Positions 27,745 through 36,876 of a DNA stretch of 64,000 bases are shown here, piece after piece. Within the stretch, counting starts at the first letter, position 1; each line of letters starts with the position of its first letter. The notes below the pieces were generated by a model that was not told where the DNA came from, ran no database searches, and worked only from the letters and a program-made list of their open reading frames with translations. This stretch comes from JAFGIN01 sp050301235 (GTDB lineage: Bacteria > Fibrobacterota > Chitinivibrionia > Chitinivibrionales > Chitinispirillaceae), in the NCBI GenBank assembly GCA_050301235.1, contig JBNKZD010000005.1, positions 1 through 64,000 on the forward strand, read 5' to 3'. A program made the translations under genes and the position numbers.

Positions 27745-28881
27745 ATGAAAATACTATTTCTAAATTTCTGGGCATCAATGCCTGGTGGTGCAGAGCACTC
27801 ACTTATCGATATTATCCGACTTGCCAGTCATTTACATAAGGTACAGCTGATCACATCAGAACCCGGATTTCTCACCGAAAATGTAACTCGTGCAGGGTGC
27901 GAAAGTATAATTCTGCCATTCAAAAAAAGCCTCTCATCATTTAAGAGACAACATCTTATTGTAAATGCCTTTATACATTTTGGTACGCTCTTATCTTTTT
28001 TGGGTTATTGTTTCTCAGTCCGTAAAAAAGTTATTTCAGAGAAACCTGACATCATTCATGCGAACGTACCAAAATCACATATTTTACTCCATTTTCTCAT
28101 CATATCCGGATTCAAGGGAAAAGCTGTTTTTCACCAAAGGGAGATCTTTAGAAAAAATACGCCTGTCTATTTTCTTTATTCACTGCTTTTTCGCATTAAC
28201 AAAGCATCGGTTATTGCAATATCGCATGCCGTCTTCGATGCTCTTCCCGGTTCAATGAAAAAAAATGGAATAGTTATTTATAATGGTATTTCGATTCCTG
28301 CAACAATTCCTGCGGTAAAAGTAAACGTTCAGCCACCTGCATTTCTCTACCTTGGAAGAGTTGTTCCCTGGAAAGGTTGTGATCTTCTTATTGATGCATT
28401 CAGCAGGCTGTTTTCAAAATACACTGAAAAAGCAGGACATTTATCAATTGTCGGCGGAACCTATTACTGGGATAGTTCATACAGGGAGTCACTAAAAGAA
28501 AAAATCCATCTTCTTAAACTGAAACAGCACATTTCGCTCTCTGACCATACTTCAGACATTACCGAGCTGTTTTTTCAACACACCATTCTATGTGTCCCAT
28601 CTGATAACGAGCCATTTGGAAGGGTTGCCGCTGAAGCGATGGCATTTGGTTTACCGGTTATTGGATTCCTTTCAGGTGGTCTTCCCGAAGTGGTAAAAGA
28701 TAAAGAAACTGGACTCCTTACAAAAGAGCGTACCGCAGATTCTTTCTGTGATTTAATGGGTTACTTTATCAAGCACCCTGAAGAGATTGCTAAAATGGGA
28801 TCCAGGGCAAGGAATCGTTGCGCGGACCTGTTTGATATTGAAAAACAAGGTCCTGTTATTGTAAATGCGATTGTGAATTAA
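27745..28881 (+). CDS. Glycosyltransferase family 4
   Basis: A 378-residue GT4 enzyme. ATG 27745 begins MKILFLNFWASMPGGAEHSL, the usual GT4 opening, and lies four bases after the previous stop; the frame to 27559 is an out-of-frame extension over the upstream gene. Donor-site motifs are LGRVVPWKGCDLL, SDNEPFGRVAAEAMAFGLPVI and SGGLPEVV. It acts in the same surface-glycan pathway. It is the last gene of the plus-strand run; the fucose genes face it across a short gap. Confidence 0.88.
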   Translation: MKILFLNFWASMPGGAEHSLIDIIRLASHLHKVQLITSEPGFLTENVTRAGCESIILPFKKSLSSFKRQHLIVNAFIHFGTLLSFLGYCFSVRKKVISEKPDIIHANVPKSHILLHFLIISGFKGKAVFHQREIFRKNTPVYFLYSLLFRINKASVIAISHAVFDALPGSMKKNGIVIYNGISIPATIPAVKVNVQPPAFLYLGRVVPWKGCDLLIDAFSRLFSKYTEKAGHLSIVGGTYYWDSSYRESLKEKIHLLKLKQHISLSDHTSDITELFFQHTILCVPSDNEPFGRVAAEAMAFGLPVIGFLSGGLPEVVKDKETGLLTKERTADSFCDLMGYFIKHPEEIAKMGSRARNRCADLFDIEKQGPVIVNAIVN

Positions 28882-29055
28882 CATTTCAGTCATCGCATTT
28901 TTTGCATTTCTCGCGTTCCCCCATTCGCCTTTGGCAGTTGGCTTCGCCTCTAATGCGTGGCCTCCCTTAACGGGGGATGGATGGGATAGGGGCCGCAGAA
29001 TATGGACAAATTCGCAATTAGCACAAAAGCATTCATATCATCGTTCGCAGTATAC

Positions 29056-31959
29056 CTATAGAATAGTAACTGAAATGCCGTTAGAATTCAAAGAAAAATC
29101 AACAACTGACACTTCGGGATTGCGTAAACCCTCAATCTCCTGCCGCAACTTTTCCGCAGAAGCTGGCGTTTCGGAAATAAACAGTGCATATCCTCCACCT
29201 CCGGCACCCGCAAATTTCACCCCGCGATAAAGTGAAAAAACCTTCCTGAAAAAGAGCTCCACTTCACCGCTTGATAAAAATGGATGAATCCTCGTATTAG
29301 TGCTATTGGCTTTGTTTAAAACAGAGGATAACCCGACCAGATCCGATGAAGATACCGCCTCAGCTGCATCAAGTGCAAGCGTTTTAAGCTGCTGCAAAGA
29401 GTATTCATAAGAAGGTGTATTTTCGTTCATCAGGTCGGATACGAGCTGACTTACCATAACTGAAGGACGCTTTATTCCGGTATTAACAAGCGTAAAACAT
29501 GATTTCATGTCAGGCCTGGTAAGAAGATCTGCATTGAGACGTGAAATTTTCAGTTGTGGAAAATGTCCCGGAACACTTTGCATCAATTTCAACCCGCCAT
29601 AAATCCCCCCAAGAATGTCCTGCCATCCACTACCTGCCCCCGCCTGCTGTTCGACAAGTATTGTATCATTAAGCAATTGTTCCCAGGATAGTTCTTTACC
29701 AAAAAGTGCATTAAGCGAACCGAGAACTGACGCAGTCAGAATTGAAGATCCCCCCAGACCGCTATTACGAGGTACGGCACATAGTGTTGTTATCTCGATA
29801 CCACCACCTGCATTTTTCAGTATGGTTTCAAGGGACTGACCAACCTGCCTGTTAAACCCGATATAGTGTAAAGCATTGGCAATCAGGTCACATCCTGATG
29901 GAGCGTTTTCAAGATGAGAAAATTCTGAACAGGTATACAGAATTCCTTTATCAATCGAATGAATTCTGATAATGTTCTCATCGATTAGACGCAGACATAC
30001 ATTTACCGGTTCAATTTCCCGCAGGTTAACCGACATGTTAACTACCGCACCACCATGCTTTAAAGTAAATGGCGGCATATCGCTCCATCCACCAGCGAAA
30101 TCGATCCGCACAGGACAGCGTACCACCACCGTCTGGTCTTTACTTATTACATACGATGAACCCACTATCGGAGCAGATCTGCTTTTTTGATAAAATCCGA
30201 TAGAACTACCGTGCGCTCTCCCCCCCTGAATACAGTCAAGCAAACGACCGCGATAATTTTTTGTTAAAACATCACCTGTCATTTCGTACATCGTCTCGAG
30301 TTTGGGATTTATGGAATCATTCTTGAATGCTTCCATAAAATCGCTGGAACTTACCCCCACCCATCCCCGCCCCTGCAGAATTAACGAGCGAAGCACAACT
30401 GTCCGAAGCTGTTGCCGCCGAGCATCACGACCGAGCGCACTGCCGGAAGTTGAGCATTCCGCAAGCGAAAAACGAAGTGAGGAACAGAATTTCTCTTTCC
30501 ACTGCGTTCCTGATGGCACATTCCAGTAGCCGCTGAGAAAATCATCTGAAGTGTCTGCTCTGAAAAGTTTTGCATCTGCTAATTTGAACGGTTCCTGTAC
30601 AATTCCAATGTCTGCCAGTGTCAGAAATCTTTGTGACAACCATTTTTTTAAGGATACTCCGCAAAACGTAATGGTATCTGCAGTCCCCATTTTTGAAAAG
30701 TGATCTGATGTATTGTAAATCAGAAACACATTGTAACTGTCGACAACCCTGCAATCGATGCAGAACCCCTCCGGAATGGAAATGTCGGTCTGCCAGTCGG
30801 TTAAACCGGAAAAGATATTGCCACCAAGTGCATTTTCGATAGTACACCCCGCAGACCCCTCAATAAGTGAGAGCGGTCCCTTACGAAGTGGCATCTGTAC
30901 CTGGCTGCAACTGAACACGATCCATCCGGACATATTCCTGACACGTAACTCAGCGAATTGTCCCGTGTACCAGAGCGAAATCTGTCTGGACTGAATACCA
31001 CTGCACAGTTCAAGATAATCTTTAAGTGTATCGAGGTGGAAAAACTCGATATTCCTCAAAAGAGTTGCTGTCAATGTAAAGGATTTAATATACGAGGAGA
31101 TTTTCTGATATAAAGAGCCCTGCATCGCAGGATCAACTGTAGTGTCTGACTCATGAGAATTTTTTCCAAGTGCCGCAATTATCAGCTCGCGATACAGATC
31201 AAATCCAGTCTCCCCAGCCATCACTCTATCAATAAACCTTGTACCATCCTGATTATCCGTTGACAGTGCAAAAAGAGCATCAACAAACGATGGGCTCAAT
31301 GACAGAATTCCTGTATCCACAGCACAGGTATCTGTACCCTCAATCGCCACACTCTTTTTAAGAAACGCTGCATCACGTTTCTGGTAGTAGCCGGTTACAG
31401 AATGCATATATGGATCAAAACTGAATACTCCATGTGAAGCACCTTTTTCAAAGGAAGCAGCAAATGCATATCCGTGAATATCCCCGCGCTTTACAGAAAA
31501 TTGGGTTGGATCACACACCATATACATATCCGCAGGCGCAATGACAACCTCATTCTCTTTCCAGGGATATTTTAAAAAGAGGTCCAGTTGCAGATCCAGC
31601 ATGACCGGTTGAACTGTGCTGCTGCTGTCAATAGGAACTGGAATAAACGGTATACCCTCAGATGAAAAGGTAGTGAGTGCATCAGAGTCACCTCCGGCAT
31701 TGAGCAGTAATACTCTCCCGATATCTGAAGACACCAGACCTTTACCATCAAGACCACGTTTTTCATTTATGAACTTATACAGTGCATTCAGGACAGCTCC
31801 ACCGCTGCCAATCTTTCCTGTGTGAGGATCGTTATATACTCTGAATTCTATCTCGGCCGGATAGAGGCCATGACTTTTACGCCGCTCGATGAGCGTTCTG
31901 TATTCCTGAGCACGGGATTCAGTCGAAACAGTGATCAGGCAGGTGGTAAACAGCGACAT
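29056..31959 (-). CDS. fkp: Bifunctional L-fucokinase / L-fucose-1-phosphate guanylyltransferase
   Basis: A 967-residue two-domain enzyme. The N-terminal pyrophosphorylase domain has the nucleotide-binding loop GSGGAVLNAL (51-60) and RVLLLNAGGDSDAL. The C-terminal half is a GHMP kinase: VRCPVRIDFAGGWSDMP, then PRNSGLGGSSIL near residues 728-739, and KFAGAGGGGYALF near the end. Fucose is phosphorylated at C1 and converted to GDP-fucose. Size and order match Bacteroides Fkp. It is transcribed just after the GDP-L-fucose synthase gene (33-base gap), so the salvage route and the last step of the de novo route are paired. Confidence 0.88.
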   Translation of the reverse strand: MSLFTTCLITVSTESRAQEYRTLIERRKSHGLYPAEIEFRVYNDPHTGKIGSGGAVLNALYKFINEKRGLDGKGLVSSDIGRVLLLNAGGDSDALTTFSSEGIPFIPVPIDSSSTVQPVMLDLQLDLFLKYPWKENEVVIAPADMYMVCDPTQFSVKRGDIHGYAFAASFEKGASHGVFSFDPYMHSVTGYYQKRDAAFLKKSVAIEGTDTCAVDTGILSLSPSFVDALFALSTDNQDGTRFIDRVMAGETGFDLYRELIIAALGKNSHESDTTVDPAMQGSLYQKISSYIKSFTLTATLLRNIEFFHLDTLKDYLELCSGIQSRQISLWYTGQFAELRVRNMSGWIVFSCSQVQMPLRKGPLSLIEGSAGCTIENALGGNIFSGLTDWQTDISIPEGFCIDCRVVDSYNVFLIYNTSDHFSKMGTADTITFCGVSLKKWLSQRFLTLADIGIVQEPFKLADAKLFRADTSDDFLSGYWNVPSGTQWKEKFCSSLRFSLAECSTSGSALGRDARRQQLRTVVLRSLILQGRGWVGVSSSDFMEAFKNDSINPKLETMYEMTGDVLTKNYRGRLLDCIQGGRAHGSSIGFYQKSRSAPIVGSSYVISKDQTVVVRCPVRIDFAGGWSDMPPFTLKHGGAVVNMSVNLREIEPVNVCLRLIDENIIRIHSIDKGILYTCSEFSHLENAPSGCDLIANALHYIGFNRQVGQSLETILKNAGGGIEITTLCAVPRNSGLGGSSILTASVLGSLNALFGKELSWEQLLNDTILVEQQAGAGSGWQDILGGIYGGLKLMQSVPGHFPQLKISRLNADLLTRPDMKSCFTLVNTGIKRPSVMVSQLVSDLMNENTPSYEYSLQQLKTLALDAAEAVSSSDLVGLSSVLNKANSTNTRIHPFLSSGEVELFFRKVFSLYRGVKFAGAGGGGYALFISETPASAEKLRQEIEGLRNPEVSVVDFSLNSNGISVTIL

Positions 31960-31992
31960 CAGTAGCCTCCAGTAAACAATACTTCATAAGGA

Positions 31993-32937
31993 TTATTTAA
32001 TTTCGCCAGCATCCCAGCGCTTCACAAAGTCACTGTATGCCTTCTCCAGGCCTTCACGCATGGTAACCCGGTGTTTCCATCCAAGGTTATGAATTTTTGT
32101 GCAATCCAGTAACTTACGTGGTGTACCATCAGGCTTTGATGTATCAAATGTAAGCTCTCCGGTATACCCGACAACATCTTTCACAAGGTAAGCAAGATTC
32201 TTTATCGAGATCTCTTCACCCGAACCGATATTGACAATTTCGCTATCATTGTAATGCAGCATCAGGTAAATACATGCATCAGCCAGATCATCAGAATACA
32301 AAAATTCGCGAAATGCAGATCCGGTTCCCCAGATTGCAACACTGGGTGCCTTATTAATTTTTGCTTCATGAAACCGCCGTATCAACGCAGGAAGAACATG
32401 GGAGTTCTGACCCTGATAATTATCTGAAGGGCCAAACAGATTTGTCGGCATTACACTTATATAATTTGTACCATACTGACGGTTATAACTTTGACACATT
32501 ATAATTCCGCCGATTTTTGCGAGAGCATACGCTTTATTGGTCTCTTCAAGGGGGCCACTCAGAAGAGAACTTTCATTCATCGGTTGCGGAGCAAATTTTG
32601 GATAGATACATGATGATCCAAGAAAGAGTAACTTTTTCACGTTGTTTTTATACGAACTGTGGACAATATTGCATTGGATCTGCATATTACTGTACGCGAA
32701 TTCCGCCGGATAGGTGTTATTGGCATAAATCCCACCAACTTTAGCAGCAGAGAGGAAAACATACTCCGGACGCTCTTTCTCAAAAAAAACCTCGACTGCA
32801 GCCTGGTTTTCAAGATCAAGTTCTGCATGAGTCCGTGTGATTATATTAGTAAAACCCTGATATTGCAATGTTCTGACCAGTGCCGACCCCACCAGTCCCC
32901 GATGGCCAGCCACAAAAATTGATGAATCTTTTTGCAT
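31993..32937 (-). CDS. fcl: GDP-L-fucose synthase
   Basis: A 314-residue SDR-fold epimerase/reductase that makes GDP-L-fucose from GDP-4-keto-6-deoxymannose with NADPH. The coenzyme loop is GHRGLVG (11-17). The catalytic triad is S108 (in LGSSCIYP), Y137 and K141 (YALAK), within one position of the E. coli enzyme. ATG 32937 is five bases after GGAG and is preferred to the longer frame from 32973. GDP-mannose 4,6-dehydratase (gmd) is not in the window. First gene of the two-gene fucose operon. Confidence 0.95.
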   Translation of the reverse strand: MQKDSSIFVAGHRGLVGSALVRTLQYQGFTNIITRTHAELDLENQAAVEVFFEKERPEYVFLSAAKVGGIYANNTYPAEFAYSNMQIQCNIVHSSYKNNVKKLLFLGSSCIYPKFAPQPMNESSLLSGPLEETNKAYALAKIGGIIMCQSYNRQYGTNYISVMPTNLFGPSDNYQGQNSHVLPALIRRFHEAKINKAPSVAIWGTGSAFREFLYSDDLADACIYLMLHYNDSEIVNIGSGEEISIKNLAYLVKDVVGYTGELTFDTSKPDGTPRKLLDCTKIHNLGWKHRVTMREGLEKAYSDFVKRWDAGEIK

Positions 32938-33128
32938 TACAACTCCATGTAATCGAAAGGTGCTGAATTTCAAAACACCTCAAAATATAGTTTTTCCCAA
33001 AACTTAAGTCTAAGGGCTCGTGACAATTTCTAGTGAGAAACCCACCATTTAAAACAGTAACATATTGTTAAATAATAAATTATTTTATTGATCTATTCAG
33101 TTATCACTACAGGAAGGAATAATTCTCG

Positions 33129-33560
33129 ATGAAAAAATCGTTAATTCCCGGTTTAGTTGTCTCAGTTACTGGTCTTATCTCCACACTCATATTCTCGATA
33201 CTTGTTATCCAGACAACCCTTTTTATTACTCAATCAGAAAAAACTACTGGGAAAGTTTCCGATATGGTGATGCGCTCTTCAAATAATCCCGATGGTACAT
33301 CAGTACAGACCGCTTACCCTGTAATTCAATACAACGATAAAAAAGGTGGAACAAAGGAGTTCGAACTTGCGGCTTCAGAAGCAGGCAAGTACCGTATTGG
33401 CCAGAGAGTTCCGGTACGATATATTCCCGGGAAAGATCCCAAAAGTTCCAGAATTCAGGGTTCATTTGTTCAAACCTGGGGGAAAATACTTTTTTTAGGA
33501 TTAATCAGCCTGATCCTTGACATTGCAGGACTACCACTTCTGGTTCAGGCAAAAAAGTAA
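33129..33560 (+). CDS. DUF3592 membrane protein
   Basis: A 143-residue protein with an N-terminal helix (8-35), an extracytoplasmic beta domain and a C-terminal helix (117-139). The domain contains TAYPVIQYNDKKGG and the GQRVPVRYIPGKDPKSSRI hallmark of DUF3592. AGGAAGG lies about 11 bases before the ATG. The function of the family is unknown. It stands alone. Confidence 0.85.
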   Translation: MKKSLIPGLVVSVTGLISTLIFSILVIQTTLFITQSEKTTGKVSDMVMRSSNNPDGTSVQTAYPVIQYNDKKGGTKEFELAASEAGKYRIGQRVPVRYIPGKDPKSSRIQGSFVQTWGKILFLGLISLILDIAGLPLLVQAKK

Positions 33561-33820
33561 CAATCCCTGCATTATATTTTTTTCGGTAATATTTACAGAT
33601 TATTTTTTTCTGGACGCCAGGCGATTTGGTGGGGCCTACACTTCATTGCGGCGGTCAATTTCTGTGTGCCCTCACCCAGTGGCCTCTGGCGTCGTCGGAG
33701 GGGAGATATCGCGGTGTTGGTATAATTCGCATCCGTTTCCTCCCAATTCGTCCAGAGTACCAGACGAACGCATTGACTAAACGATGTAAACAAATGCAGC
33801 AAGCAATGCGACAAATGCAA

Positions 33821-33918
33821 TTTACTACACTTCGATGTCCCGTTAGGGACAAAATGTTTGTAGTAAACCAATTCAAAAAAGACCCCAAAAGTCCCGTAGG
33901 GATGAAATATTTATTGGC
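33821..33918. repeat. Two copies of a GTCCCG-TAGGGA repeat, the first nested in a palindrome
   Basis: Copy 1: GTCCC (33837-33841) and GGGAC (33846-33850) form a hairpin inside longer arms TTTACTACA (33821-33829) and TGTAGTAAA (33859-33867). Copy 2 at 33887-33918 repeats the core as GTCCCGTAGGGATGAAATATTT. Similar short cores are dispersed in genomes of several phyla. Possibly REP-like. Confidence 0.7.
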
Positions 33919-34043
33919 TTGCATGCAAAATACTCAGTCAAATGTGCAGCCAAGACCTCCCATGATAGGGGAAGTGGTCCGATTCCGAATCGGGACGGAG
34001 GGATAAAATGCAAAATCCATGTAAAGATAAAAAGGATGAGTAC

Positions 34044-34061
34044 CCTGAACTTTAGTTCAGG
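34044..34061. repeat. CCTGAACT hairpin
   Basis: CCTGAACT-TT-AGTTCAGG, an 8-base perfect stem. It is the same hairpin core as the repeat at 47663-47680 and related copies at 38475 and 40020. Confidence 0.6.
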
Positions 34062-34203
34062 TTAGAGAAGGTTATGGCTACATTTTCCGGATTAAAGATC
34101 AACAATGTTGTCCATGATATAATTATTAAAGTAAATGCATGCGTACTTGATTGGTGCAAATAACATTAGTGACCAATGACTTCATTTTCGCAAAATACGC
34201 ATT

Positions 34204-34317
34204 CGCCTCTCACCCCAGCCCTCTCTCCACTCGTGGAGAAAGGGAGCAAGAAACTGCAATTTGTTTTTCTTCCCCCTCTACATTTTCAATGGAGAGGGGG
34301 ACTGAGGGGGTGAGGCG
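34204..34317. repeat. Dispersed palindromic element, copy A
   Basis: 114 bases from CGCCTCTCACCCC to GGGGGTGAGGCG, with internal arms CTCTCTCCAC/GTGGAGAAAG and CCCCCTCT/GGAGAGGGGG. It is nearly the reverse complement of 23848-23975. It is non-coding and lies just beyond the stop of the caspase operon's lipoprotein gene, so it could also shape that transcript's 3' end. Confidence 0.75.
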
Positions 34318-34345
34318 ATATGCAAACACAGAGTACTCCCTTTGC

Positions 34346-35116
34346 TCAATAATAATACCTGCCACTTGTATAGGAAGTCATTATATACGAAGTGATAAGC
34401 TTGCCATTAACGTATTTCAGATATCCCAAACAGCCGATGCCCGGATGATAATAATAATACGACTCTGTCGATTTAACCGTTTCTTTGTATAGATAACATG
34501 AATCTTTGAAAAATACTGGTGATGCTCCTTCCCTGTTTCGAATCGGAGCATAAAATGTTGCAGCAGTTTCCATTACCTGCATCGTTATAATTTCTGAAGA
34601 ATCTTCTCCGGGAAATGCAACAGTATAGATAGTCCCTTTTTTTGCAGGGTATGCCAACCATAGCACAGGTGCATTATACAGTAACGGTGTGGAATGTTTA
34701 TAGGTCCCTGCAATATATAAACCCCGCTTGTCCATATCGCCAGTGCCAATATGTCGGACAAGCAACCCGCTGTCAACATCCTCCCACTCCAATTTGTACA
34801 CGTATTTTCCAGAACTTTCACCAGTAGTGTAATAATTAATTGTATTTGGATCAACAAGTACCGAATCATTTTCCAGGATAAATCCTCCGGGAATCGACCT
34901 TTTCAGTGTCCGGTCACTCAACTGAAATTTTTCACCTGTTGTATCATACCAGCTGGTCCAGTATTCCCAGTAACTTCCGATATTTAATGGAACAATACTT
35001 TCGGTTGATGGAATGGGTGGTTGATCGATTTCACTAACACCCGATGCATTCGGACTTGAACAGCCGACAATGACATACGCAGCAAAATACATAATTGTTG
35101 TAATAAATATTCTCAT
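34346..35116 (-). CDS. Lipoprotein of the sigma/caspase operon
   Basis: A 256-residue exported lipoprotein with a lipobox ending at C19 (VIVGCSS). The mature part is beta-rich with many Tyr/Trp residues (GSYWEYWTSWYDTTGE) and resembles generic cell-surface lipoproteins without a named domain. Its ATG overlaps the stop of the caspase-like gene (ATGA at 35113-35116), so it is translationally coupled as the fourth operon member. It is probably a ligand, substrate or envelope anchor for the caspase-like protein; that is inference. Confidence 0.7.
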   Translation of the reverse strand: MRIFITTIMYFAAYVIVGCSSPNASGVSEIDQPPIPSTESIVPLNIGSYWEYWTSWYDTTGEKFQLSDRTLKRSIPGGFILENDSVLVDPNTINYYTTGESSGKYVYKLEWEDVDSGLLVRHIGTGDMDKRGLYIAGTYKHSTPLLYNAPVLWLAYPAKKGTIYTVAFPGEDSSEIITMQVMETAATFYAPIRNREGASPVFFKDSCYLYKETVKSTESYYYYHPGIGCLGYLKYVNGKLITSYIMTSYTSGRYYY

Positions 35117-36876
35117 TCTTCCACCTCACTTAACCTAAGTGTAAAGATCAGATTAAGATGTATTTCCGCACTTGTTAAATTGTATCTGAAAGCCTCATCA
35201 TCCATACTGTGATCCTGATAGGGTCCATAATCTCCAAACTTGAAAACCGGTTCAAAACTTCCTGGTTTGAGATGATATCTCATTCGTACCAGAGTGCCTA
35301 TAGCGATAATCGGGGTAACCTTATACATATAAGAAACTGCCACAAAAGGAAGCAGTTTCAATCCGTCATCCCTGAAATCCCTCTGCTCAGTAACATCAAA
35401 AAGAGAATCTTTAAACGACGATGTTATTCCATAACTTGCTCCGACAAACGATAAACCGACAGTTCCAGCCACCCCGTTCAGAAAACCTTTTGTCCAGCGA
35501 TACCCTGTTCCGATATCAAATGTACCCATTTCAAATGTCCGGTCAATCTGAAGTGAAACACCGGCGCTCTTAGTTCCATCTATACCAGACCTGCCGGTAT
35601 ACAAAGAACTCTCCTTCCATTTCGACCTTTCATATGACAACACAAAAAGGTAGTTCTCATGTTGTGCATATTCTCCCATTACACCGGCAGACCAGGTTTC
35701 ATAGCGGAAACTGCAGTCCGGATTAATCCCAAACATGCTGTACGGGCTGAAACGTTCCAGAGTCTGTTTATTAAGATCTTTCATCACCATCCTGCGGACA
35801 CCACCGGTTAAAGCGATTTTCAAATTTGTATACCTCGGAGGTCCACCTTTTTTGCGCGATTGCAACATGGTTGTCTCTTCAAAATCACCTGAACCAAGTG
35901 ACACTATCGCAGATGAAACAGCCACTTTCGATCTCCACATGCTTCCATTTTCATTTTTATAGATCATGTAGGTACCCGGATCGAGAGCGATCATTACTGA
36001 TGACATGCGATCTTTATCCAGATCAGCAACGACATTTCCTTTCTCATCCTCAATAGTGATACCACCACTTAACCCGTTCTTAAGCAATACCCCCAGAGAT
36101 CTCATGTTTAAATCTGCAAGAACGATATCCCCTTCACCCTGAATCTGGAACTGATACCCGGGATGTTGTGCTCCTCCCCAGGTTGAAGCTGTTGATGACA
36201 CTGTATGGTTATATGCATACTGGTAGGCTTCTGAGAGAGTCACTTTCCGATCTCCTGACATATCAGCACTGCCGCGAAGCGCATTAACGAGGTGAAATGT
36301 AAACACTGAATTTTTAAGGGCATCCGACTCCTGTGCATTTTCAGTTGCCGATGATGAACTCAGAATGACCTGCCCCTTTATTTTACTATCCTCTTTAAAG
36401 AGAAACGGCTCGGAAAGAGATCCACCTTTTAATCGTGTAAAGCTCCCGCTCTGGCATGCATCAAAAACACCGATACGAATCGCTACCGGAAATGATGTGA
36501 AGCTTTCTTTGAGCGATTGAAGTGGGAACCGGCTGCTTCCCATTTTCAAATTTTCCTGATCTGCATGTCCGGTGTAATAGAAAAGCAAAAGATTATCCTC
36601 AGAAGTTGGAAGCTTCTTCTTCAACTCAGTAAGTGCAGCTGCAAGCTCAGCAGGAGATTTGTCCTGAAGCAGTATTGTGTGATCACTGTCAAAGCCGCAG
36701 AACTCTTTTAATATTTTTGACAATGAGACAAGATCATTTTTTACATACCGTAACTCACTGACATCAGTTCCACCTTTGCAGTTCCCCACCAGCACCGCAA
36801 ACCGGGCAGCGTCAATCGATGCTGGTATCGTACATAGTAATGAAGTAATAAGCAGTATATTATGTATGATTCTCAT
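35113..36876 (-). CDS. Exported caspase-like protease (peptidase C14) with C-terminal beta-barrel-like domain
   Basis: A 587-residue protein with a signal peptide (ILLITSLLCTIPASIDA). The caspase-fold domain spans about 24-270. The catalytic dyad is intact: His104 in YYTGHADQ and Cys141 in FDACQSGSF. RFAVLVGNCKGG is the opening strand, and SSSSATENAQES follows the Cys strand as in other bacterial C14 proteins. Residues 270-330 look like a carboxypeptidase-regulatory or PEGA-like sandwich. Residues 345-587 show alternating aromatic strands (FDIGTGYRWTKG, AGTVGLSFVGASYG, VRMRYHLKPG) and may form an outer-membrane barrel. The start overlaps the anti-sigma stop by four bases. Likely an envelope protease controlled by the adjoining sigma factor. 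Cleavage specificity is unknown. Confidence 0.85.
   Translation of the reverse strand: MRIIHNILLITSLLCTIPASIDAARFAVLVGNCKGGTDVSELRYVKNDLVSLSKILKEFCGFDSDHTILLQDKSPAELAAALTELKKKLPTSEDNLLLFYYTGHADQENLKMGSSRFPLQSLKESFTSFPVAIRIGVFDACQSGSFTRLKGGSLSEPFLFKEDSKIKGQVILSSSSATENAQESDALKNSVFTFHLVNALRGSADMSGDRKVTLSEAYQYAYNHTVSSTASTWGGAQHPGYQFQIQGEGDIVLADLNMRSLGVLLKNGLSGGITIEDEKGNVVADLDKDRMSSVMIALDPGTYMIYKNENGSMWRSKVAVSSAIVSLGSGDFEETTMLQSRKKGGPPRYTNLKIALTGGVRRMVMKDLNKQTLERFSPYSMFGINPDCSFRYETWSAGVMGEYAQHENYLFVLSYERSKWKESSLYTGRSGIDGTKSAGVSLQIDRTFEMGTFDIGTGYRWTKGFLNGVAGTVGLSFVGASYGITSSFKDSLFDVTEQRDFRDDGLKLLPFVAVSYMYKVTPIIAIGTLVRMRYHLKPGSFEPVFKFGDYGPYQDHSMDDEAFRYNLTSAEIHLNLIFTLRLSEVEE

Larger units (their letters stand above)
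33561..34203. other. Repeat-filled intergenic region
   Basis: No gene is supported; several open frames here cross the repeats and are artefacts. 33606-33790 is GC-rich and reads like a degenerate dispersed repeat with a resemblance to 38215-38400. Named elements inside are listed separately. Confidence 0.5.

Noticed and set aside
28882..29055. A further copy of the palindromic element
   Set aside because: The GC-rich block (CCTCCC...GGGGGATGG) resembles a repeat but does not align with the 23848/34204 pair.
33626..34006. Frames of up to 126 residues on both strands
   Set aside because: They run across dispersed repeats and the nested palindrome; translations show no domain text.
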